A stretch of 64,000 bases of DNA from positions 1-64,000 of the forward strand of contig NZ_LGDE01000432.1 in the NCBI RefSeq assembly GCF_001279725.1. The letters run 5' to 3'. Each line of letters starts with the position of its first letter. Position 1 is the stretch's first letter. This DNA comes from Streptomyces sp. WM4235 (GTDB taxonomy: Bacteria > Actinomycetota > Actinomycetes > Streptomycetales > Streptomycetaceae). The position numbers and the translations under genes were made by a program. Under the pieces are notes generated by a model. The model was not told the DNA's origin. It did not search any database and worked only from the letters and a program-made list of their open reading frames with translations. This document shows positions 19,629-27,441 of the stretch, in pieces.

Positions 19629-20088
19629 TGTTACCTCGTTCATGCCGGGGTATGGCCTGCCCCGTGGGAGGGTGACAAGCCTGTAGGGGCTGTCCTCCTC
19701 CCCGTCGACGTCAGTGCCGACGGGGGAGTTGAGCGCCTCGTACTCCCTCCAGGAGCATGCCAACCACTTGCAGTCCCGCGACCTTGCCTAGATTTTGCCA
19801 ACGGGGAGGTGTGGCGGCGGACAAGGCGTGAACCTCGTTGCCGCCGCACCACTGGAAGGGAATCTTCCGGGGATGTTTGAGTCGATGACTGCGCGGGGGC
19901 CAGAAATTATCACGTTTCGATAAATCCCGTGGAGGTGCTGCGAAGGTCCACGATGCTTCTGCACTCCGGCCCCCGCTCCCGGCCGGCGAGGCACCATCTC
20001 CCGCCTGCCGCGGAGCAGTTCCGACGACAGTCCCCGGGCGCCGAGCGCGAGGTGGAGTGCTCGGAGCCCGGGCGTATGGGAGAACTAC
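19629..20088. other. Divergent regulatory region upstream of the redox operon
   Basis: These 460 bp contain no gene that I can support. An imperfect 10-bp stem (GGTGTGGCGG near 19809 with CCGCCGCACC near 19842) and a small A+T-rich inverted repeat, TTATC-N7-GATAA (19907-19923), stand out. The latter is the most A+T-rich patch and a candidate operator for the operon starting at 20089. No firm promoter could be assigned. Confidence 0.4.
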
Positions 20089-21363
20089 ATGCCCTTGTCC
20101 ACGCCTCGTACGCCGAGCTCACACCGGGCACGCAGCACCAGACGGCACGCCGGCATGGTCGCCGCCGCGGCCGCCGGGAAGCGTGCCCTGCGGCGACCGC
20201 CCCTGCTGTCCGCCGCAGGCGGCCCGCACCCCGGTGCCATCACCCTCGCGGCGCTGGCGGCCCTGGCCGCCATCGTCGTGATGGTGCAGGCCGGTGCCCT
20301 GAACGACTTCTGGAACTTCCTGGACTTCGGTGCGGGCGTGCTCTCGCTCGTCTCGCTGAGTTCCACCGTGCTGTGGGGCCTTGCGGCCACCGACCGGACA
20401 CTGTTCTCGTCCGGGCACCGGCTCGTCGCCCAGGGCGTGCACCGCGGCCTCGCCGTGGCGGGACTCGGCTTCCTCGGCCTGCACATCTGGGTCAAGATCG
20501 CCAAGTCGCAGACGGTGGCCGCCTCCGCGGTCGTCCCCTTCGCGGACCCGGTCCAGCCCCTGCGCGTCGGGCTCGGCACCCTCGCCGGATACCTCTTCAT
20601 CGCCGTGGCGGTCTCCGGCGCGGTCCGCAGCGCCTTCGCGACCAAGGGCCGCTCCATCTGGTGGCGGGCCCTGCACATGGGCGCGTACCCGGCGTGGGGA
20701 GCCTCACTGGTGCACGGACTCAAAGCCGGCCGCCCCGCGAGCGGCTGGGTGACCGTGGCGTACGGCCTGTGCCTGCTCGGCGTCGCCGCCGTACTCGTCA
20801 TCAGGCTCCGTCGGCGACTGCGCTCCCTCCCCGCCCGGCCGCCGGGCGGAACTCCCCCGAGCCCCAAAGGCGCCAAAGGCCCCAAAGCCCCCGAGCAGGC
20901 GCCGCCGCGGAACCCGCGGCCCTTCGTGAGCCGCCCCGCGGAGTGGGCCGCGTCCCGACTGACCGCCCGCCTGGCCCGACAGTCGGACGAACTCCCGGAG
21001 TCCGAGGCCCGTCCCGACTGGGACCAGGAACCCGCACCGCGCGGCGCCGAACCGGCGCCCGCGCAGCCGTATGCGCCGCCGTACGCCCAGCAGCCGTCCT
21101 ACCCCCCGCCGTACGCCGAGCCGTACGCCGAGTCGTACGGCCGGCGCTCGTACGCCGGCCAGGGAGCCGTCCCACGCACGGGCCCGGTGCCGGACACCCT
21201 CCTGATCCAGCGAGGGATGGCCGGCCCGGTGACGGCGGCCCGGCCGGAATCCCCACCCGAGCCCGAGTATCCGCAGTACGGAACCGTGTTCATCCCCACT
21301 CAGGCGCAAGTCACCACCGAGAGGCCCGGCGGGTCCTTCGACGGTAGCCGGGGGCGGCAGTGA
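20089..21363 (+). CDS. Membrane cytochrome b / ferric-reductase-like protein
   Basis: The 424-residue protein has about five to six membrane helices between residues 47 and 240 and a long cytoplasmic tail rich in Pro, Tyr and Gln (residues 245-424, with repeated PPYA motifs). Two pairs of histidines, His118/His132 and His196/His209, are spaced 14 and 13 residues apart on facing helices, the pattern of bis-His haem ligation in YedZ/FRD-type cytochromes. It probably carries electrons across the membrane. GGGAGA lies 7 nt upstream of the ATG. Its stop overlaps the start of the flavoprotein gene (GTGA), indicating a functional pair. Haem binding is inferred from spacing only. Confidence 0.78.
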   Translation: MPLSTPRTPSSHRARSTRRHAGMVAAAAAGKRALRRPPLLSAAGGPHPGAITLAALAALAAIVVMVQAGALNDFWNFLDFGAGVLSLVSLSSTVLWGLAATDRTLFSSGHRLVAQGVHRGLAVAGLGFLGLHIWVKIAKSQTVAASAVVPFADPVQPLRVGLGTLAGYLFIAVAVSGAVRSAFATKGRSIWWRALHMGAYPAWGASLVHGLKAGRPASGWVTVAYGLCLLGVAAVLVIRLRRRLRSLPARPPGGTPPSPKGAKGPKAPEQAPPRNPRPFVSRPAEWAASRLTARLARQSDELPESEARPDWDQEPAPRGAEPAPAQPYAPPYAQQPSYPPPYAEPYAESYGRRSYAGQGAVPRTGPVPDTLLIQRGMAGPVTAARPESPPEPEYPQYGTVFIPTQAQVTTERPGGSFDGSRGRQ

Positions 21364-22808
21364 CCGATCTGCCGCGCCCGGCACTCGGCTGTGTGGGCAT
21401 GCCCAGGCTGCTGGCGGGACTCGACGTCATGGCGCGGCTCGACCGCGCCGCCCACCTCTCCGTACACGGAGACCTGCCCCGATACGGGCTCGACGACCTC
21501 GTGCAGCTCGCCGAGGGCATCGACCTGCGGGGCCGCGGCGGGGCGGGGTTCCCGTTCTCCCGCAAGCTCCGCGCCGTCGCCCGGTCCGCCCGCGCGGGCG
21601 ACGGGCGCTGCGCCGTCGTCGTCAACGCCAGTGAGGGCGAGCCGAGTTGCCTCAAGGACACCGCGGTGCTGCTGCACGTGCCGCACCTGGTGCTGGACGG
21701 GGCCCTGCTGGCCGCCGGCGCGCTCGGCGCGGAGGAGGTGGTCATCGGAGTGACGCGCGACGACGTCGAGCAGTCCTTGCGCGAGGCCGTCGCCGAACGG
21801 GGCCCGGCCGGTCGGCGGGTGCGCGTGTCCCGACTGCCCGAGCGCTTCGTCACGGGCGAGGGCACCTCCCTCATCAACGGCATCGACGGCGGCCCCGCAC
21901 TGCCCAACGGGCAGAAGGTACGGACCAGTGAACGCGGGTTGAGCGGCATGCCCACCCTGCTGTCCAACACCGAGACGTACGCCCAGATCGCCGTCGCCGC
22001 CCGACTGGGCGTCGACGACTACCGCTCGGTCGGCACCGAGAAGGAGCCGGGCACCGTCATGCTCACCGTCGCCGGCGCCACCGCCGTCGAGGTCCCGCTC
22101 GGCACCTCGCTCGCGTACGTCCTGGAACTGTGCGGCACCGCCCCCGGCCAGGGTGTCCTGATCGGCGGCTACCACGGCCGATGGCTCCCGCCGGCGTCGG
22201 CGCGCCTGGCCGCCCTCTCCCGAGAGTCCCTGACCTCGTACGACGGGGTGCTCGGGGCCGGCGCGGTCCTTCCGCTGCCCGAGGACACCTGCCCCGCCGG
22301 CGAAGTGGCCCGGGTGACGCGCTGGATGGCCGGCGAGTCCGCGGGCCAGTGCGGCCCCTGCGCCAGAGGCCTGCCGTCGCTGGCCGACGCCGTGGACGCC
22401 CTCGTGGCCGGCGGAGGCGGGGCCGCCCTCGACGCCGTACAGGCCCGGATGCGCGGCGTACGCCGCCGCGGCGCGTGCAGCCACCCCGACGGAACCGCCG
22501 GATTCGTCGCCTCCGCGCTCGCGGTCTTCCCCGACGAGTTCCGGGACCACGCGCTCGGCAGCGGCTGCGGGCGCCGCGTCCTCGGGGCGTTGCCCCTGCC
22601 CGAGGACGAGAGCCCCGAACGCCTCGTCGTGGACTGGACGCTGTGCAGGGGCCACGGCCTCTGCGTGGACCTGCTGCCCGACGTCGTCCGCCTGGACGAG
22701 GACGGGTTCCCCGCGATGGCGGTGATGCCGGTGCCCTCACGGCTGCGCCCGAAGGCGCTCCGCGCCGTACGCCGCTGCCCCGCGCTCGCCCTCCGCATTC
22801 AGGAATGA
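21360..22808 (+). CDS. NuoF-like flavoprotein fused to a ferredoxin domain
   Basis: The 482-residue protein resembles the 51-kDa NADH-binding subunit of complex I: RGRGGAGFP (57-65) and NASEGEP (89-95) form the FMN/NADH site, and an SLBB-like part follows near 235-275. The iron-sulfur region reads SAGQCGPC with a later Cys373, so the first of the four usual ligands is Ala and only Cys331, Cys334 and Cys373 remain. The C-terminus adds a ferredoxin domain with CRGHGLC (429-435) and CP (473), the three-cysteine pattern of 3Fe-4S ferredoxins. It should accept electrons from NAD(P)H and pass them to the cytochrome encoded upstream. No NuoE or other complex I subunit is nearby. Confidence 0.85.
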   Translation: MTDLPRPALGCVGMPRLLAGLDVMARLDRAAHLSVHGDLPRYGLDDLVQLAEGIDLRGRGGAGFPFSRKLRAVARSARAGDGRCAVVVNASEGEPSCLKDTAVLLHVPHLVLDGALLAAGALGAEEVVIGVTRDDVEQSLREAVAERGPAGRRVRVSRLPERFVTGEGTSLINGIDGGPALPNGQKVRTSERGLSGMPTLLSNTETYAQIAVAARLGVDDYRSVGTEKEPGTVMLTVAGATAVEVPLGTSLAYVLELCGTAPGQGVLIGGYHGRWLPPASARLAALSRESLTSYDGVLGAGAVLPLPEDTCPAGEVARVTRWMAGESAGQCGPCARGLPSLADAVDALVAGGGGAALDAVQARMRGVRRRGACSHPDGTAGFVASALAVFPDEFRDHALGSGCGRRVLGALPLPEDESPERLVVDWTLCRGHGLCVDLLPDVVRLDEDGFPAMAVMPVPSRLRPKALRAVRRCPALALRIQE

Positions 22809-22953
22809 GCAGGCGGTAGACAACCACCCGGAAATCGAGTTCAACGTTTGGCGCGATCTGACAAAATCCTTTGATTCTGAATTCAGTTGGCCCCACAGGC
22901 CTTATGAATAAGCCTGTAAGCGAAAACGCCGGGCTGGACCCGAAGGAGTGATC

Positions 22954-24030
22954 GTGAACAACAGGCATCGTGGGACGGCAGCCGCCGGATCGGTGATGGC
23001 GGTACTGATGCTGGCGGCGGGCTGCAGCGGCGGGGATTCCGACCGCGCGGTGGATTCCGTACAGCCGGCGGGCGCCGGTCAGGCCATCGGCAAGGGATAT
23101 GACTCGGGAGCCGGATCGGGATCGGGAGCCGGATACGGAGCGCCCGGAACGGGCGCGAATCCGGCGGCCGGCGCGGGATCCGGGTACGGCGACGAGCCGG
23201 CGGCCGCGGCCAAGGCCGCCCCGGCGGGACAACTGGCCCTGCGGGACATCCCGGAGGTGGGCAAGGTGGTCACCGACAGCGCCGGAGCCACCCTCTACCG
23301 CTTCGACAAGGACACGCCCAAGCCCCCCAAATCCAACTGCGAGGGCGGCTGTGCGGCCACCTGGCCCGTGGTGTCGGCCGACGACGCCAAGGCCTCCGCC
23401 GGCATCGACCCGAGCATGCTCGGGTCGGTCGAACGGGCCGACGGCACCAAGCAGCTGACCCTCGGCGGCTGGCCCGTGTACCGGTACTCGAAGGAGGGCA
23501 AGGCCGGCGAGGCCAAGGGCGAGGGCGTCGGCGGCACCTGGCACGCGCTGGCCGCGGACGGCAAGAAGGCGATCGACAAGAAGGACGCCGAGCCGCCGAA
23601 GAAGGATGTCGAGCCCCCCAAGACCGGCGGCAACGGTGGAATGGGGGACATGAATTCCAATGAGAAAATCGAACTCGCGGTGGCCGCCAACGAGAAGCTC
23701 GGAAAGATTCTCGTCGATGCCCAGGGCCGTACGCTCTACCGATTCAACAAGGACAGTGCGTGGCCTATGAAAATTGGCTGCCTCGACGCCTGTGTGAACA
23801 CATGGAAGCCGGCCCCTCCCGTGGACAAGGCCAAGGCCGCCGGAATTCCCGCCGGGCTGATCGGCAAGGTAAAGCGTCCCGACGGGAGCGAGCAGTTGAC
23901 GATCGACTGCTGGCCGGTCTACCTGTTCACCGGTGACAAGGAGCCCGGCGACACCAACGGACAGGGCAAGCAGGGCCTCTGGTTCGCGGTCAACGACGCC
24001 GGCAAGAAGGTCACGACGACCACCGGCTGA
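22954..24030 (+). CDS. SCO0930-type lipoprotein with two secreted repeats
   Basis: The 358-residue protein is exported by a lipoprotein signal (MAVLMLAAGCSGG). A Gly/Ser/Ala-rich spacer (residues 45-90) leads to two repeats of the Lipoprotein_15 type. Each has a strand with TLYRF-DKD or -NKD, a pair of cysteines (NCEGGCAATW and GCLDACVNTW), a line like RADGTKQLTL or RPDGSEQLTI and a WPVY motif. The repeat's function is not established; there is no CxxCH haem motif. The GTG at 22954 has AAGGAG 7 nt upstream and is preferred over the GTG two codons earlier, which overlaps that site. The 145-bp gap holds an A+T-rich region and a small bulged hairpin near 22894-22916. Confidence 0.85.
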   Translation: MNNRHRGTAAAGSVMAVLMLAAGCSGGDSDRAVDSVQPAGAGQAIGKGYDSGAGSGSGAGYGAPGTGANPAAGAGSGYGDEPAAAAKAAPAGQLALRDIPEVGKVVTDSAGATLYRFDKDTPKPPKSNCEGGCAATWPVVSADDAKASAGIDPSMLGSVERADGTKQLTLGGWPVYRYSKEGKAGEAKGEGVGGTWHALAADGKKAIDKKDAEPPKKDVEPPKTGGNGGMGDMNSNEKIELAVAANEKLGKILVDAQGRTLYRFNKDSAWPMKIGCLDACVNTWKPAPPVDKAKAAGIPAGLIGKVKRPDGSEQLTIDCWPVYLFTGDKEPGDTNGQGKQGLWFAVNDAGKKVTTTTG

Positions 24031-24101
24031 CCCGATCCGGAGCCGGAACCGGCGTCCGCGCCCCGTCCCCGTGCCCGCCCCGACCCCCCTGTGAGGGAGA
24101 C

Positions 24102-24698
24102 GTGTCAGCTTCACCCCGGATCACCGCCCGCCACCTGGTGCCCTGTGTCGCCGTGCTGATCGCCTCGATGATGTGTGGCGGCTGCGCGGGACAAGGGAAG
24201 GCGCGGGCAGGCACCGACGCCCACCCGGCCGGCGCCGCCACCGCGGCCGAGTCGTCCACCCCGGCCGCCCCGCCCTCGGCGACCCCGGCCACGCCGGCCC
24301 CGTCGTCCACCGCCCGCCCCGCCTCCCTCGACCAGATCGCCGCCGCCCTCGACTGCCGACCCGAGATCACCGTCGACGCGGAGGAACTGAAGGAAGGAGC
24401 GTGCGGGACGGGCAAGGAGGGATTCCGGATGGCCACCTTCGCCGCGGACCAGGGTCAGCGGGCGTGGCTCGACGAATCCCGGGTGTACGGAGGCGTGTAC
24501 CTGGTCGGAGAACGTTGGGTCGTGACCGCGGCCTCCGCCGAGGCCCTGGCACCCCTCCGGGAACGCCTCGGCGGCACCGTCGAGACCGGCTCCGGTCACG
24601 GCGCCTCGCACGGCACGGAGCACGACGCCTCACAGGGCCCCTCGCAGGGCGCGGAACACCCCCCGGGCCACGAGGCCATGAGCGGCGCGGGTTCCTGA
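24102..24698 (+). CDS. Small lipoprotein with His-rich tail
   Basis: The 198-residue protein has a signal peptide ending in a lipobox-like MMCGGC near residue 28 and a Pro/Ala/Thr-rich linker to residue 73. A compact domain follows, with DCRPEITVDAEELKEGAC and YLVGERWVVTAAS. The last 40 residues hold six His among Gly, Ser, Glu and Gln (for example GHGASHGTEHD), suited to metal binding. GAGGGAGAC precedes the GTG start. It follows the repeat lipoprotein by 71 bp and probably belongs to the same transcription unit. I do not recognise a named family; a role as metal-binding surface partner of the redox proteins is inference. Confidence 0.7.
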   Translation: MSASPRITARHLVPCVAVLIASMMCGGCAGQGKARAGTDAHPAGAATAAESSTPAAPPSATPATPAPSSTARPASLDQIAAALDCRPEITVDAEELKEGACGTGKEGFRMATFAADQGQRAWLDESRVYGGVYLVGERWVVTAASAEALAPLRERLGGTVETGSGHGASHGTEHDASQGPSQGAEHPPGHEAMSGAGS

Positions 24699-24958
24699 GG
24701 CCCCGCCTTCCCGGGCGACCGCCGGGATCCGTCGCCCCCAGGGGGGCCGGAACCCGGCGGCCGCTCCGCCGAGCGGGGCCGGACGCGTCCCGCGAGGCCC
24801 CGGCCGACCTCCCCGGATCGTGCCGGGCCCGCGGCGCTCCGTCCCGCCGCACGGGTTCACGATGCGCCGACCGCTTCTCCCGCGACTCCTGTTGATCTAT
24901 CGTCGGGAGCGATCGGCGGGATCGGCGTCACACGCACGTGAACTCGGGGAGGACGGCC

Positions 24959-25747
24959 ATGGCCGACGACATCGGTACCCGCGTCGCCGTCCTCTCGGAC
25001 ATCCACGGAGTCCTGCCCGCCCTGGAAGCGGTCCTCGCCGAACCGGACGTGCGGGCCGCGGACCTCGTCGTACTCACCGGGGACATCGCGGCGGGGCCAC
25101 AACCCACCCGGGTGCTCGACCTCCTCGGCGGCCTCGGCGAACGTGTCGCCCGGGTCGGCGGCAACGCCGACCGGGAACTCCTCGAATACCGTCGCGGCGA
25201 CCGCGACGCCCTCCGCGACCCCGTCGCGCAATGGGCCGCGGAGCAACTGGGGCCGGACCACCTCGATCTGCTCGCCCGCCTCCCGCGCACCCTCTCCCTC
25301 TCCCTGCGCGGCCTGGGGAACACCCTGTTCTGCCACGCCACCCCGCGGGACGACGAGGAGGTGGTGCTGGTCGACTCCTCGCCCGACCGTTGGCGCGAGG
25401 TGTTCACCGGCCTCGACCCCACCGTTCGCACCGTGGTCCGCGGACACACCCACATGCCTTTCGTCCGCCTCGCCCACGGCCGGCTCGTCGTCAACCCGGG
25501 CAGCGTCGGAATGCCCTACGGGCGCTCGGGCGCCCATTGGGCGTTGCTCGGACCCGGAGTCGAACTGCGCACCACCCACTTCGACATCGAGTCCGCCATC
25601 GCCGGCATCACCCGGGACTCCGGCTACCCCGAAGCCGCCGACTGGGCCGACTACTTCCTCCACGCCCGCGCGACCGACACCGAAGCCCTCGACGCGTTCG
25701 CCCCCCGAGACGGCCGATCCCCCGACCAGCAGCAGGAGGCACCGTGA
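24959..25747 (+). CDS. Calcineurin-like metallophosphoesterase (YfcE/MJ0936-like)
   Basis: The 262-residue protein carries the dimetal phosphoesterase motifs in order: LSDIHG (D-x-H, near residue 13), LTGDIAAGP (GD, near 45), GGNADRE (GN-x-D/E, near 70), CHATP (near 126) and GHTHMP (near 160). Cytoplasmic members cleave phosphodiesters or small phosphate esters. The ATG at 24959 follows GGGGAGG by 5 nt. Its stop overlaps the next gene (GTGA), so it is coupled to a kinase-like protein, suggesting joint nucleotide or cofactor metabolism (inference). Confidence 0.88.
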   Translation: MADDIGTRVAVLSDIHGVLPALEAVLAEPDVRAADLVVLTGDIAAGPQPTRVLDLLGGLGERVARVGGNADRELLEYRRGDRDALRDPVAQWAAEQLGPDHLDLLARLPRTLSLSLRGLGNTLFCHATPRDDEEVVLVDSSPDRWREVFTGLDPTVRTVVRGHTHMPFVRLAHGRLVVNPGSVGMPYGRSGAHWALLGPGVELRTTHFDIESAIAGITRDSGYPEAADWADYFLHARATDTEALDAFAPRDGRSPDQQQEAP

Positions 25748-26376
25748 GCGAGCACATCTGCGACATCGACGCACTGGCCGAGGACGCCACCCGGGCCGCC
25801 GCCCTGCGGGACCGGCCGATCCTGCTGGGCATCGACGGACCGGGTGCGTCCGGCAAGAGCACGCTCGCCGCCCTGTTGGCCGAGCGGCTGGAGACCGCGG
25901 CCGTCATCCACGTCGACGACTTCCACCTCCCCTCCGCGGAGCGCCCCCGCGACTCCGGCGCCATCGCCGCCGACGTCGACCTCGCCCGACTCGAAACGCA
26001 GGTGCTGCGACCGGCGGCCACCGGGGGCACCGTCCGGTACCGACGCTACGACTGGGACCTGGACCGCCTCGCGGAGTGGACCGAACTCCCGCCCGGCACA
26101 CCGCTGATCGTGGAGGGCGTCCACGCGCTCCACCTGCGGCTGCGCCACGTGTACACCTACCGGGTGTTCTGCGACGCCCGCCGCGAGGTGCGGCTGAGCC
26201 GTGGCCTGGCACGGGACGGGGAGTCGGCGCGCCACCTGTGGGAGGACGACTGGATGCCGGCAGAGGACCGCTACCTGGCCACCCACCGACCGCACCTGCG
26301 GGCCGATGTCGTGCTGAACAGTTCGGTCCACACGAAGGGGGTCGGTGCCCCCGCGTACGCGGTGGTGGCCCACTGA
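25744..26376 (+). CDS. Uridine-kinase-like P-loop NTPase
   Basis: The 210-residue protein has the Walker A motif GPGASGKST (residues 32-40), IHVDDFHLP and the YDWDLDRLAEW region typical of uridine kinase and phosphoribulokinase relatives, and a lid-like segment RREVRLSRGLARDG. It should phosphorylate a small hydroxylated substrate. The GTG start overlaps the phosphoesterase stop. A clear assignment to uridine kinase proper is not possible because these actinobacterial relatives are divergent. Confidence 0.82.
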   Translation: MSEHICDIDALAEDATRAAALRDRPILLGIDGPGASGKSTLAALLAERLETAAVIHVDDFHLPSAERPRDSGAIAADVDLARLETQVLRPAATGGTVRYRRYDWDLDRLAEWTELPPGTPLIVEGVHALHLRLRHVYTYRVFCDARREVRLSRGLARDGESARHLWEDDWMPAEDRYLATHRPHLRADVVLNSSVHTKGVGAPAYAVVAH

Positions 26377-26434
26377 CCTCCGGCGCACCCCACGGGCCGG
26401 CCCACTTCACGGCCCGGCGGCACGCGGGCCGGCC

Positions 26435-26479
26435 GGATCAGGCGGATCGGGCGAATCGGCCGGATCAGGCGGATCGGGC
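26435..26479. repeat. Five 9-bp tandem repeats across a stop codon
   Basis: Units GGATCAGGC, GGATCGGGC, GAATCGGCC, GGATCAGGC and GGATCGGGC follow without gaps. The right-hand part overlaps the stop and last codons of the TetR-type gene read on the minus strand; the rest is in the convergent intergenic region. Confidence 0.9.
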
Positions 26480-27115
26480 CGGCTGCACCGGAGCGGCCGT
26501 GCCGAGGAGGCGTTCGGCGCGGTACGGGGACGTGTCCAGCTCCGCGAGCACCCCGGGCGCGGCGATGCCGGGCAGGAGCAGATCGAAGAGGTTGGAGATC
26601 TCCCTGGACAGATCGGCGCCCGGGATCTCCTCGGTGATCAGCAGCACCCCGGTCCAGGCCCCGACGAGCAGCCGCGAGATCTCGCACGGTACGGCGTGTG
26701 CCAGCAACTCGCCGCGCGCCCGGGCCTCTTCGAGCAGTTCCTCGCCCACCGTGATCCAGTCGGGCCACCGCGTTCCGAACAGGCCGCGGGCCTTGACGTC
26801 CACCGACAGCCGCACCGAGGCGCTCAGCACGGGCTCCTTGGGCAGCCGATGCGCCAGGAGCAACCCCAGGTCCACCCACTCCTGGAGCTTGTGGGTCTGC
26901 GGGGTCAACCCCTCCCGGGTCACGGCCTCGTCGAGGACCGCCCGCGCCAGTTCCTCCTTCGAGGTGAAATGGAAGTAGAGCCCGCCGCGGGTGAGCGGAA
27001 TGCGATCGATGAGGCCGCCGATCGTCGTCGCGTCGTATCCGAGTTCGTTGAACATCTCGGCCGCGGCCTCGACGATGATCCTGCGCGTCTGGATCGCGCG
27101 CTCCTGCCTGGCCAC
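26465..27115 (-). CDS. TetR-family regulator, gamma-butyrolactone-receptor-like (ScbR/ArpA type)
   Basis: The 216-residue protein starts with ARQERAIQTRRIIVEAAAEM, followed by the helix-turn-helix DATTIGGLIDRIPLTRGGLY and FHFTSKEELARAV, the exact layout of A-factor-receptor-type repressors. RWPDWI near residue 115 fits the conserved ligand-pocket Trp, and LLVGAWTGVLL the core helix. Such proteins bind DNA as dimers and leave on binding butyrolactones or antibiotics. GTG 27115 follows AGGAGG by 6 nt; the longer open frame upstream lacks a ribosome site. No butyrolactone synthase (AfsA type) gene is present, so it is an orphan or pseudo-receptor. Its last codons lie within a tandem repeat. Confidence 0.87.
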   Translation of the reverse strand: MARQERAIQTRRIIVEAAAEMFNELGYDATTIGGLIDRIPLTRGGLYFHFTSKEELARAVLDEAVTREGLTPQTHKLQEWVDLGLLLAHRLPKEPVLSASVRLSVDVKARGLFGTRWPDWITVGEELLEEARARGELLAHAVPCEISRLLVGAWTGVLLITEEIPGADLSREISNLFDLLLPGIAAPGVLAELDTSPYRAERLLGTAAPVQPARSA

Positions 27116-27441
27116 TTCACGCCTCCTGTGTGCACGGCTCGTCGGCGTCCGCGGGGCCTCACCCGTCACCCGCGGGGAAACCGACCGTGTGTCCGGTACA
27201 GTACCAGCGCGCCGAGCACCCCTCGGACCTCCCGTTGTCCCCAACAAGACTGCGGCGCACTGCTGTTGGATCGGTCGAGTGCGGCCACAGATGAACATCC
27301 GTGAGGACGACCGTGGGTGACGCACGGTCGGCGGCGGTGAGGTCCTCCATCAGTTCTCCGTGGTGGTGAGGGCCCGCCCGCGAGGGCGGCTGTAAAAAAA
27401 ATCACTGTCCGATTGTCGGAACACAGTGATAGAGATTCGGG
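27116..27441. other. Divergent region with possible receptor operator and minus-strand terminator
   Basis: These 326 bp hold no gene I can support. AACCGAC-N5-GTCCGGT (27179-27197) and GGTACAGTACC (27195-27205) lie 64-90 bp upstream of the TetR-type start and are candidate autoregulatory sites, though the match to known butyrolactone-receptor operators is weak. A hairpin with T-tract on the minus strand occupies 27394-27430. Confidence 0.4.
27394..27430 (-). terminator. Rho-independent terminator on the minus strand
   Basis: Read on the minus strand, ATCACTGT and ACAGTGAT form an 8-bp stem, with CCGA/TCGG pairs inside, followed at once by eight T. The inverted repeat ends 11 bp before the plus-strand start at 27442, so it could also act as an operator for that gene. 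Confidence 0.65.

Noticed and set aside
21360..22808. The NuoF-like gene as part of a complex I operon.
   Set aside because: No NuoE, NuoG or membrane subunit is nearby, the protein carries its own ferredoxin domain and one cluster ligand is missing.
26465..27325. A longer version of the TetR-type protein starting 70 codons upstream.
   Set aside because: The added part is not like other family members, and AGGAGG stands at the right distance before the GTG at 27115.
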